5,913 nucleotides of DNA from Dehalococcoidia bacterium UBA4060 (GTDB lineage: Bacteria > Chloroflexota > Dehalococcoidia > GIF9 > UBA5629). The stretch is from the NCBI GenBank assembly GCA_002383665.1, contig DFZI01000016.1:1885-7797 (forward strand). Direction: 5' to 3'. Below the pieces are notes generated by a model. It did no database searches and was not told where the DNA came from. It saw only the letters and a program-made list of their open reading frames with translations. Made by a program: the position numbers and the translations under genes. Of the stretch, positions 1 to 5,913 are shown piece by piece (the stretch's first letter is position 1; every line of letters starts with the position of its first letter).

Positions 1-698
1 TCAAAGAGAACACCGGTTGATTTGAGCATGATCTTATCGCCTCTGGACAGCGTACCCTGGAAGACCCTGACGTGCGGTATCACGCCCCTATAGGAATCAT
101 AAAACGAATCGAAGATGAGGCATTGCAGAGGCGCCGAAGGCTCACCTTGTGGCGGCGGTATCCTTTCTACAATCACTTCCAGCAGCTCGGGCACACCCGT
201 GCCATCCTTGGCCGAGACAAGCAATATATCCTCGATGCGCAATCCCAGCATACTGTAAAGCTGCAGGCTACAATCATCCACCAAGGCACCGGGCAGGTCT
301 ATCTTATTGATAACCGGAATTAGCTTAAGCCCGGCATCCATGGCAAGGTTGGCATTGGCTATAGTTTGTGCCTCTACTCCCTGTGTCGCATCGACAAGCA
401 ATACAGCCCCCTCACAGGCCTTTAAGCTGCGTGACACTTCGTAGCTGAAATCAACATGACCCGGCGTATCTATCAGGTTAAGAATATATTCCTCACCATC
501 CAGCGCTCTATATGGAATTCTCACAGATTTGGCCTTGATTGTAATACCCCTCTCCCTCTCAAGATCCATGCTGTCCAGCATTTGCTCTACACTGGCCTTT
601 TTAACCAGTCCTGTAATCTCAAGGATACGATCAGCCAGCGTGGATTTACCATGGTCGATGTGGGCAATAATACAAAAATTACGGATATTATTAATCAT
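1..698 (-). CDS. lepA: Elongation factor 4 (LepA), N-terminal part, cut by the window edge
   Basis: LepA/EF4 is a ribosome-bound translational GTPase, related to EF-G, implicated in initiation and in elongation under stress. I translated the minus strand from the ATG at 698-696; 232 complete codons remain before the window ends, against about 600 in the family. Visible GTPase motifs are G1 AHIDHGKST (residues 12-20), the switch I region RGITIK (50-55, with T53), G3 DTPGH (77-81), G4 NKID (131-134) and G5 SAK (162-164). The stretch LDSMDLERERGITIKA (41-56) and DFSYEVSRSL (83-92) are typical of LepA rather than EF-G, TypA or EF-Tu. The beta-barrel domain 2 begins near residue 186. A GGTGA element 7 bases upstream supports the start, and an in-frame TAA at 704-702 blocks most upstream alternatives. 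An intrinsic terminator upstream suggests its own transcription unit. No frameshift or missing motif is seen. Confidence 0.96.
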   Translation of the reverse strand, partial: MINNIRNFCIIAHIDHGKSTLADRILEITGLVKKASVEQMLDSMDLERERGITIKAKSVRIPYRALDGEEYILNLIDTPGHVDFSYEVSRSLKACEGAVLLVDATQGVEAQTIANANLAMDAGLKLIPVINKIDLPGALVDDCSLQLYSMLGLRIEDILLVSAKDGTGVPELLEVIVERIPPPQGEPSAPLQCLIFDSFYDSYRGVIPHVRVFQGTLSRGDKIMLKSTGVLF

Positions 699-701
699 TA
701 A

Positions 702-755
702 TTATTCACCGGTGCCAGATAAATTCATCCAGTCAATCCCGCGGGCTTTCATCAT
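702..755 (-). other. 17-codon open frame just upstream of lepA, possible leader peptide
   Basis: Reading from ATGATG at 755-750 gives a 17-residue frame, MMKARGIDWMNLSGTGE, ending in TAA at 704-702. It is in the same frame as lepA, with a single TTA codon between its stop and the lepA ATG, and it contains the lepA GGTGA element near its end. It has no convincing ribosome binding site of its own, and I do not recognise the peptide. It could be a translated leader, a remnant of a longer N-terminus, or chance. Chance is quite likely at this length. Confidence 0.15.
706..710 (-). promoter_or_regulatory. Ribosome binding site of lepA
   Basis: GGTGA lies 7 bases before the lepA ATG, a normal Shine-Dalgarno distance. 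The match is moderate, but it fixes the ATG at 698 as the start because an in-frame stop codon lies between this element and the start. Confidence 0.55.
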
Positions 756-770
756 ACGTCTTTTGCTGCC

Positions 771-811
771 AATAAAAAGCAGGATAATTGCATAAACAGC
801 AATTATCCTGC
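771..811 (-). terminator. Intrinsic terminator after ppsA
   Basis: On the minus strand the hairpin is GCAGGATAATTGC, loop TGTTTAT, then GCAATTATCCTGC: a perfect 13-bp stem (779-791 with 799-811) with a 7-base loop. It is followed directly by TTTTTATT (778-771). It begins 21 bases after the ppsA stop codon. There is no matching T-run on the other side, so it acts in the minus direction only. It separates the carbon-metabolism block from lepA. Confidence 0.9.
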
Positions 812-832
812 CTGTATTCTACTGCTATTATA

Positions 833-3136
833 CTACTCTTTAACAGCGCCCATTTTCCGCGCCATCTTCAGTATCATGCGCTGCTCGGCTGCCGCAATAT
901 TATGTCGGGTCCTTTCTATAACGTCAGGATTAACCGAAACCGATGTGATACCCCAGGAAACCAGCTTCTCTGCGAAGTCGGGGTAATTAGATGGTGCCTG
1001 CCCACAGATGGAGCACGTAATCCCCAGCCTCACACAGGTTGTGATAATAAGCTTGATTGCTTCCAGTACGGCCTTATCTCTTTCATCATAAAGCGGCGCG
1101 CAGATCTCGCTATCACGATCGACGCCCAGAACAAGCTGCGTTAGGTCGTTGGAACCGATAGATACGCCTGTGATCCCAGCTTTAACATAGTCTTCCAAAC
1201 GCCAGATCACCGAGGGTACCTCGGCCATCACCCAGAGCTCCATCTCGCGGTCCTTCCCCAACTCACTCGCATCGATCAGTTTCTTGCAGGCCTGAAACTC
1301 CCACAGGGTCCGTACAAAGGGTATCATCAGGTGCAGGTTCTTGTCTTGCTCCCTGACCTTTTGCAAAACTTTAAGCTCAAGCTCAAACAGGTCGGGATTA
1401 AGCACATACCGGTAGCAGCCGCGGAACCCAATCATGGGGTTCTGCTCGACAGTCTCATATTTTTCTCCACCGCGCAGGTTGCGAAACTCGTTGGTACGGA
1501 AATCGATGGCACGGTAGATAACCGGCCTGGGATAGAATGCCCGTGTAAAAATACGCAGCTTCCTCACCATGGCATCTATGAACTGGTTGCTCTTACCTTC
1601 TTCAATCAACTGGCGTGGATGCACGCCGTCACAGGCATCTATAACCATAAACTCCGCACGCAGCAATCCGATGCCATCAACATCTTCCTTGGCGATCCGC
1701 TCGGCCTCATGCGGCATGGCGAGGTTGACATACAGCTTGGTAGCCGTTATAACTGGGGCTGCAGAAGTTACCATAGCAGGAGCTTCGACACTCTTTTTCT
1801 CTTCTTTAAGCTTGCCCTCATAGACAATGCCATGTGTGCCATCGACTGTGACCAGCATCCTGTTCTTCAATACCTTGGTGGCATCACGTGTACCCACTAC
1901 GCAGGGCAGGCCCATTTCACGGGAAACAATGGCCGCGTGGCAGGTCATACCTCCACCATCAGTAACGATGGCAGATGCCTTTTTCATCAGCGGTACCCAG
2001 TCCGGCGTCGTCATTTCAGCCACCAGTACATCACCACTTTCAAAGCGATTATCCTGGTCCGGTGAGGCAAGGACACGGACTTCACCGCTGCCCCGCCCCG
2101 GGCTTGCGCCCAATCCTCTGCTCAATTCCTTGCCCTCTTCCTCCTCGAACTTTTCCACCCCAGCCACAGCCGATCGCTGCAGCGTAGTAATAGGACGTGA
2201 CTGCACCATATAGACTTTATCAGCTTCCAGCGCCCACTCAGTATCCTGTGGACTGCCATAATGCTGCTCGATCTTGAGCCCGAGCCTGGCTATCTCCAGT
2301 ATTTCTTTATCGGACAAGACACGCCTATTGGCTTCCTCATCGCTCAGGTCTACGTGTTTGTTATTACCCTTGTTATCACGGATAATTTTAAATTTTTTAT
2401 GCGATACCCTGACATCCTTGATCTTCAATGAAGCCTTGTCTACCATATAATAATCGGGAGAGACAAGACCACCGACCACAACTTCACCCAGCCCGAAAGC
2501 AGCCTCGATAACCAGGCTCGACATACTATTATTGCTGGGATTGGCAGTAAACATAACACCGGCTTTATCAGAATTGACCATCTTCTGGACTACAACAGCT
2601 ATGACAGGCTCTTCCAAGAATTCCTTCTTTACGCGGTAGAAAATAACACGTGCTCCGTAAAGTGAAGCCCAGCACTCCTTGACATTCTCTATCAGATTCT
2701 CCTTGCCACGCACATTCAGAAATGTGGCATTCATACCGGCAAAGGAGGCCTGTTCAGAATCTTCCATGGTAGCCGATGACCTTACCGCTACAAACTGATC
2801 AGCTACAGAGTCCCGCCTGGATAAGGCTTCATAAGCCTTAATTATTTCCGCCCTGATATTAGCCGGCATCTCCGTATCAAGGATCATTCGCTGCACTTCC
2901 TTAGACTTTGCCTGCAAAGCTGCCGTATCGTCGACGTCCAGCTTTTCCAGTGAGTGCATGATTTTCTGCGAAAGTCCACTAACTGTCGTAAAGAGCTGGT
3001 AAGCCTGAGCGGTAATTACGAAACCGGGCGGCACAGGTAGACCGGCCTTGACCAGTTCCCCCAAGTTAGCACCCTTACCTCCTGCCTTGCCAACATCAGT
3101 TTTGCCGATTTCTTCAAACCATTTGACTATCTCCAT
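833..3136 (-). CDS. ppsA: Phosphoenolpyruvate synthase (pyruvate, water dikinase)
   Basis: This enzyme converts pyruvate, ATP and water to PEP, AMP and phosphate in the cytoplasm, the entry step of gluconeogenesis from pyruvate. At 767 residues it is complete and close to the family length (E. coli about 792). The N-terminal ATP-binding domain spans about 16-320: GGKGANLGEL (19-28), VRSSATMEDS (118-127, with R119), DTEWAL (298-303) and VQSRPITTL (311-319). The swivelling phosphohistidine domain has GGGMTCHAAIVSRE (394-407), with H400 as the predicted catalytic histidine. T398, two residues before it, is the position modified by the DUF299 regulatory kinase in E. coli. The C-terminal PEP/pyruvate TIM barrel has GLLRAEFM (490-497), NPMIGFRG (566-573), IGSNDLTQ (660-667) and CGQAPS (711-716, with C711). 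CGQAPS and the ending NPDVIERTRHNI fit PEP synthase rather than PPDK or rifampicin phosphotransferase. The start is fixed by a strong AAGGAGG site 7 bases upstream. Confidence 0.96.
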   Translation of the reverse strand: MEIVKWFEEIGKTDVGKAGGKGANLGELVKAGLPVPPGFVITAQAYQLFTTVSGLSQKIMHSLEKLDVDDTAALQAKSKEVQRMILDTEMPANIRAEIIKAYEALSRRDSVADQFVAVRSSATMEDSEQASFAGMNATFLNVRGKENLIENVKECWASLYGARVIFYRVKKEFLEEPVIAVVVQKMVNSDKAGVMFTANPSNNSMSSLVIEAAFGLGEVVVGGLVSPDYYMVDKASLKIKDVRVSHKKFKIIRDNKGNNKHVDLSDEEANRRVLSDKEILEIARLGLKIEQHYGSPQDTEWALEADKVYMVQSRPITTLQRSAVAGVEKFEEEEGKELSRGLGASPGRGSGEVRVLASPDQDNRFESGDVLVAEMTTPDWVPLMKKASAIVTDGGGMTCHAAIVSREMGLPCVVGTRDATKVLKNRMLVTVDGTHGIVYEGKLKEEKKSVEAPAMVTSAAPVITATKLYVNLAMPHEAERIAKEDVDGIGLLRAEFMVIDACDGVHPRQLIEEGKSNQFIDAMVRKLRIFTRAFYPRPVIYRAIDFRTNEFRNLRGGEKYETVEQNPMIGFRGCYRYVLNPDLFELELKVLQKVREQDKNLHLMIPFVRTLWEFQACKKLIDASELGKDREMELWVMAEVPSVIWRLEDYVKAGITGVSIGSNDLTQLVLGVDRDSEICAPLYDERDKAVLEAIKLIITTCVRLGITCSICGQAPSNYPDFAEKLVSWGITSVSVNPDVIERTRHNIAAAEQRMILKMARKMGAVKE

Positions 3137-3139
3137 GGG

Positions 3140-3175
3140 CTAACCTCCTTAAACATTCTTTTGTAAACAGGTTAG
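3140..3175 (-). promoter_or_regulatory. Inverted repeat covering the ppsA ribosome binding site
   Basis: On the minus strand CTAACCT (3175-3169) and AGGTTAG (3146-3140) are perfect 7-base complements, separated by 22 bases. The right arm takes in the end of AAGGAGG and the spacer before the ATG. In a transcript that contains both arms, for example readthrough from pfkA, the stem would partly hide the ribosome binding site. As DNA it could instead be a protein-binding dyad. The repeat is seen directly; any function is inference. Confidence 0.35.
3144..3150 (-). promoter_or_regulatory. Strong ribosome binding site of ppsA
   Basis: AAGGAGG, a full Shine-Dalgarno sequence, is followed by 7 bases (TTAGCCC) and the ATG at 3136-3134. 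It is the strongest translation signal in the window. Its last three bases lie inside the right arm of a 7-bp inverted repeat (3140-3146 with 3169-3175). Confidence 0.93.
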
Positions 3176-3203
3176 TATAAAAACTCACGAGCTTTTTAAT
3201 GAA
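3174..3203 (-). promoter_or_regulatory. Candidate promoter of ppsA
   Basis: TATACT (3179-3174) matches the -10 consensus in five of six bases. TTCATT (3203-3198), 18 bases upstream, is a weak -35 with three of six matches. Transcription would start near 3167, leaving a leader of about 30 bases before the ATG. The site overlaps the candidate pfkA terminator. It is suggested by the separate, strong ribosome binding site of ppsA, but the -35 is poor. Confidence 0.3.
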
Positions 3204-3217
3204 CTTGATTGTGAGTT
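3178..3217 (-). terminator. Candidate intrinsic terminator after pfkA
   Basis: On the minus strand AACTCAC (3217-3211) pairs with GTGAGTT (3188-3182), and the T-rich tract continues as TTTA (3181-3178), giving five T in a row. The 22-base loop can fold further through AGTT and AGCT with one G-U pair. It lies 35 bases after the pfkA stop. The stem is short and the loop long, so termination may be partial. Confidence 0.5.
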
Positions 3218-3252
3218 GTTAATAAAATCATCATAGTGGCAGGAACAGTATA

Positions 3253-4233
3253 TCAGGTCGAAAGTATCGGCAAGAATTTTAAGAACCTCTGGTTAATACT
3301 CTTTTTCTTTTCCCACGTGTCCTTGAATGTTGTGAAAACAACTTTATTATCAATTTCGCCCACGGCGGTACCATATTTACCATCCAGCATTCCCTCCACA
3401 GCAGCGATACCGAGGTTGGTTGCAAGTATACGGTCAGCGGCAGTGGGACAGCCTCCCCGCTGGATATGCCCCAGAGTACATACCCGGCACTCGGCTTTTA
3501 ATCTCATCTCAACATATTTGGCAATATTGATGGTATCTTCGAGTTGGTTACCCTCAGCAACAACGATTATGCTGCTACGCTTGCCACGTTTAAAGCTCTC
3601 CCGGAGATTCTGACAGAGATCTTCGATATCCGTCTTCAACTCAGGTATTATGATTTGCTCAGCACCTCCGGCTATCCCTACCTCAAGCGCTATAAAGCCG
3701 GATTCCCTTCCCATGACCTCTACAAAAAAAACCCGTTCAAAAGCGCTGGCAGTATCCCTGATACGGTCGATCGCATCCAGTGCTGTATTAACAGCCGTAT
3801 TAAAGCCAATTGTATAATCAGTGCCCCATATATCATTGTCTATCGTACCGGGCACACCGATAAAGGCGATATCACTCTCTTCCGACATTGCAGCCGCCGC
3901 CTTGAAAGACCCTTCTCCACCGATCACCACGCAGGCATCAATATCTTCACTTTTCAGCGCATCTATAGCTTTTTCTCTGCCCTCAGGCAAAAACATCTCA
4001 CTTGAACGTGAGGTCTCCAGAAAAGTGCCTCCCCTCTGGATAATATTAGCCACAGACCGTCTATTCAACTTGACGAAATCCCGGTTGATCAGGCCTGCAT
4101 ATCCCCTCTTTATCCCGACTACATCTATATCATTGTAGGCTGCGCACCGAACTATAGCCCTGATGGCTGCATTCATTCCTGGTGCATCCCCACCACTTGT
4201 GAGAACACCAATTTTCTTGATCTGCTTTTTCAT
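3253..4233 (-). CDS. pfkA: 6-phosphofructokinase, PfkA type, probably ATP-dependent
   Basis: It phosphorylates fructose 6-phosphate to fructose 1,6-bisphosphate, the committed step of glycolysis. At 326 residues it is complete (E. coli PfkA 320). Motifs seen are LTSGGDAPGMNAAIR (11-25), GGEGS (105-109), PGTIDND (128-134, with D132 the expected catalytic base), MGRESG (174-179) and LGHIQRGG (254-261). Glycine at both the 108 and 129 positions indicates ATP rather than pyrophosphate as donor. The usual GGDGS aspartate is replaced by glutamate (E107). Residues matching the E. coli effector site are present (R25, R29, R51, R159, E192, K218), so control by PEP and ADP is plausible. The ATG at 4233 aligns with family N-termini, and an in-frame TAG nine bases upstream excludes a longer form. 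No Shine-Dalgarno sequence is visible; a small inverted repeat occupies that place. It follows the phosphorylase by 81 bases and may be partly cotranscribed with it. Confidence 0.96.
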   Translation of the reverse strand: MKKQIKKIGVLTSGGDAPGMNAAIRAIVRCAAYNDIDVVGIKRGYAGLINRDFVKLNRRSVANIIQRGGTFLETSRSSEMFLPEGREKAIDALKSEDIDACVVIGGEGSFKAAAAMSEESDIAFIGVPGTIDNDIWGTDYTIGFNTAVNTALDAIDRIRDTASAFERVFFVEVMGRESGFIALEVGIAGGAEQIIIPELKTDIEDLCQNLRESFKRGKRSSIIVVAEGNQLEDTINIAKYVEMRLKAECRVCTLGHIQRGGCPTAADRILATNLGIAAVEGMLDGKYGTAVGEIDNKVVFTTFKDTWEKKKSINQRFLKFLPILST

Positions 4234-4237
4234 GGTC

Positions 4238-4253
4238 TGCTAATACGTTAGCA
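4238..4253 (-). promoter_or_regulatory. 16-bp palindrome directly before the pfkA start
   Basis: On the minus strand TGCTAA, CGTA, TTAGCA form a perfect 6-bp inverted repeat with a 4-base loop, ending 4 bases before the ATG. It sits where a ribosome binding site would normally be. It could be an operator, an RNA hairpin that controls translation, or chance. The repeat is seen directly; the role is inference. Confidence 0.35.
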
Positions 4254-4282
4254 AAATTGTCATGCAAACACAATTCCATATA

Positions 4283-4311
4283 TGTATATAGTGATTGTCC
4301 AAATTTGCCAA
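4283..4311 (-). promoter_or_regulatory. Candidate promoter of pfkA
   Basis: TTGGCA (4311-4306) matches the -35 consensus in five of six bases. TATACA (4288-4283), 17 bases downstream, matches the -10 in four of six. The pair begins just after the phosphorylase stop codon in an AT-rich gap that has no terminator. An imperfect dyad ACAAT...ATTGT (4298-4270) surrounds the -10. It is a weak call from sequence alone; readthrough from the phosphorylase gene is the alternative. Confidence 0.3.
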
Positions 4312-4314
4312 GCT

Positions 4315-5913
4315 TCACATATCCTTTTTAAAATATTCGATAGCCGGAATATAATATTTCTCAGTATAATCACGGATCATGCGCTTCGTATTAAAAAATG
4401 GCGTGTTCGTTCGGATGGTTTCTTTCATCATCCTGATCCATCCGTGTGGCACTCCGTTGATATCACGATCATAATAAAGGGGTATTACCTTATCTTCCAA
4501 TATATCATAAATACATTCGGCAGTACGGGCATCCTGTTCTTCGTGATTTCCCGAACTGGCATTTTCTTCGATTCCCCAGCCATTACCGCCATTGTAACCC
4601 TCATACCACCAGCCATCTAACACACTAAGATGAAGTACACCATTAGCCGATGCTTTCTGTCCGCTGGTGCCGCTGGCTTCCTGAAGGAAGCGTGGGGTAT
4701 TAAGCCACACATCTACACCACTAACCATATCACGAGCCATATGCATATCATAATCTTCAATAAATGCCACTCGCCCTCCGAACTCAGGGTCCTTGGCATA
4801 GCTATATACCTGCTGAATAAGGCGCTTTCCATCTTCATCATTGGGATGGGCTTTACCTGCAAACACGATCTGCAGGGGACGCAGGTCAATCCTCATCAGT
4901 TTCTTCAACCGCTCAAGATTCTTAAAGATCATCGTCGGCCTCTTATATTCGGTAAATCGGCGGCAGAAACCGATAGTTAATGCCTCGGTGTCCAGTAGCG
5001 CACCCATAGCAAGCGGCTGCACTGGCGATACCCTGTCCTTCGTCCAGCGCTGACGTGCACGATCCAGCACAGCACTGATCAGATTGATCTTGCGCCAGCG
5101 GTGTGCTTCCCACAATACCTCATCAGGTATCGACAATACCTTTTCCCACATGGCAGGATCGGCCTGATTTTCGAGCCAGTTTTCATGGATATAGGTGCTA
5201 TAGGCAAACTGTATCTGCGGGCAGACCCAGGTAGCAAGGTGTACGCCATTGGTAATATGATCGATCGGTATTTTCTCTTCAGGCAATCCTGGCCAGGCAG
5301 GCTGCCACATTTTGCGGCAGACACGGCCATGTAGTTTGCTCACTCCGTTCCTATAATTTGACAGATGCAATCCCAGCACGGTCATGTTGAAGGAAGACCT
5401 GTCCGCTTCCATTGTTCCCAACTCCATGAACTCATCATGGGACATACCCAGCAATCCCCAGTAGTTATGAAAATATTTCTCAATCAAATCAAGCGAAAAA
5501 ACATCATTGCCGGCCGGGACAGGCGTATGCGTGGTGAAAACCGTTGTCGCTTTGACCTTCTCTATGGCATTCTTTACATCCATGCCTTTACCCACCAGTT
5601 CACGCACCCTGTCAACCATCATGAAGGTCGTATGACCTTCATTGGCATGCCAGACCGTGGGATTGATTCCGATTGCCCTAAGTATACGCACTCCTCCCAA
5701 TCCGATGACCAGTTCCTGCAATAGCCTCATCTCACGATCACCGCCATAGAGTCTCGCAGAAAGGCCCCGGTAGGCTTGGGGATTCTCATTCAAATTCGTA
5801 TCAAGCAGGTAAAGTGTCACTTTCCCCAGCTTCAGAGTCCACGCTGAAACATATATACTCACGCTATCTAACGGCACACTAACCATCAGCAATTTGCCCT
5901 CGGGAGTCAATAC
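4315..5913 (-). CDS. glgP: Alpha-glucan (glycogen) phosphorylase, GT35, 5' end cut by the window edge
   Basis: It removes glucose units from glycogen-type alpha-1,4-glucan with phosphate, giving glucose 1-phosphate, and uses pyridoxal phosphate. The window holds the last 532 codons and the stop. The frame stays open through GTA at 5913-5911, so the gene continues outside, and the TTG at 5910 is not its start. Numbering from that TTG codon, motifs are LYLLDTN (33-39), WHANEGHTTF (87-96), THTPVPAGND (127-136), ITNGVHLATW (219-228), RFTEYKRP (318-325) and EASGTSGQKASANG (411-424). K419 is the expected pyridoxal phosphate lysine. The SGQKAS form and the compact ending near YYIPAIEYF place it in the short bacterial subgroup of about 700-850 residues, not the E. 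coli GlgP/MalP type. Roughly 180-200 N-terminal residues are probably missing. Next downstream, 81 bases on, is pfkA, which fits glucan breakdown feeding glycolysis. No frameshift is seen. Confidence 0.94.
   Translation of the reverse strand, partial: VLTPEGKLLMVSVPLDSVSIYVSAWTLKLGKVTLYLLDTNLNENPQAYRGLSARLYGGDREMRLLQELVIGLGGVRILRAIGINPTVWHANEGHTTFMMVDRVRELVGKGMDVKNAIEKVKATTVFTTHTPVPAGNDVFSLDLIEKYFHNYWGLLGMSHDEFMELGTMEADRSSFNMTVLGLHLSNYRNGVSKLHGRVCRKMWQPAWPGLPEEKIPIDHITNGVHLATWVCPQIQFAYSTYIHENWLENQADPAMWEKVLSIPDEVLWEAHRWRKINLISAVLDRARQRWTKDRVSPVQPLAMGALLDTEALTIGFCRRFTEYKRPTMIFKNLERLKKLMRIDLRPLQIVFAGKAHPNDEDGKRLIQQVYSYAKDPEFGGRVAFIEDYDMHMARDMVSGVDVWLNTPRFLQEASGTSGQKASANGVLHLSVLDGWWYEGYNGGNGWGIEENASSGNHEEQDARTAECIYDILEDKVIPLYYDRDINGVPHGWIRMMKETIRTNTPFFNTKRMIRDYTEKYYIPAIEYFKKDM

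Noticed and set aside
1331..2065. A 244-codon open frame on the plus strand
   Set aside because: It lies wholly opposite the conserved catalytic part of ppsA, and its translation resembles no family I know. It is a shadow of codon bias.
833..3136. Pyruvate phosphate dikinase or rifampicin phosphotransferase instead of PEP synthase
   Set aside because: Domain order, 767-residue length, the TCHAAI and CGQAPS motifs and the ending fit PEP synthase better; PPDK is longer, and rifampicin phosphotransferase has its histidine domain at the C-terminus.
3544..4005. A 153-codon plus-strand open frame
   Set aside because: It is antisense to the core of pfkA and shows no recognisable motif.
3253..4233. 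A pyrophosphate-dependent phosphofructokinase
   Set aside because: That type usually has aspartate at the G108 position and lysine at the G129 position; both are glycine here.
4299..4308. CAAATTTG palindrome after the phosphorylase gene as a terminator
   Set aside because: It has no loop and no following T-run, so it cannot act as an intrinsic terminator.
4130..4318. A 62-codon minus-strand frame bridging the phosphorylase-pfkA gap
   Set aside because: Its second half is the start of pfkA read in the wrong frame, and its first half is the AT-rich gap.
5365..5724. A 119-codon plus-strand open frame
   Set aside because: It is antisense to conserved phosphorylase motifs including the WHANEGH region.
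5908..5910. TTG as the start codon of the phosphorylase
   Set aside because: The frame is open to the window edge, and the sequence here corresponds to the interior of the protein, so the true start is outside.

Overview
All four protein-coding genes lie on the minus strand, so the genes run from high to low coordinates: the C-terminal part of an alpha-glucan (glycogen) phosphorylase (5913 to 4315, its start is outside the window), 6-phosphofructokinase (4233 to 3253), phosphoenolpyruvate synthase (3136 to 833), and the first 232 codons of the translation GTPase LepA/EF4 (698 to 1, its end is outside the window). The long plus-strand reading frames are shadows of these genes. No tRNA, rRNA, mobile element, CRISPR array or large repeat was seen.

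The window looks like an ordinary bacterial chromosome with moderate G+C and fairly compact coding (gaps of 81, 116 and 134 bases). Evidence for Bacteria is LepA, a PfkA-type phosphofructokinase and a canonical AAGGAGG ribosome binding site. The phosphorylase belongs to the short GT35 subgroup common in thermophilic, anaerobic and deep-branching bacteria. A Chloroflexota/Dehalococcoidia-like anaerobe is one guess from the general look of the proteins. This is inference only, and the sequence does not settle it.

The first three genes form a central carbon block. The phosphorylase releases glucose 1-phosphate from storage glucan. After conversion to fructose 6-phosphate by genes not in this window, phosphofructokinase commits it to glycolysis. 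PEP synthase runs the other way, remaking PEP from pyruvate for gluconeogenesis. A glycolytic and a gluconeogenic control enzyme are therefore neighbours, and PEP, the product of one, is a classic allosteric inhibitor of the other's family. LepA is functionally unrelated and is separated from the block by a strong intrinsic terminator.

The intergenic gaps carry most of what deserves a second look. The phosphorylase-pfkA gap has a candidate promoter and, directly before the pfkA start, a perfect 6-bp inverted repeat where a ribosome binding site would be expected. The pfkA-ppsA gap has a candidate terminator overlapping a candidate promoter, and a 7-bp inverted repeat whose second arm covers part of the ppsA ribosome binding site. 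The ppsA-lepA gap has a 13-bp terminator hairpin and a 17-codon open frame in the same frame as lepA. I found no previously undescribed multi-gene system here.
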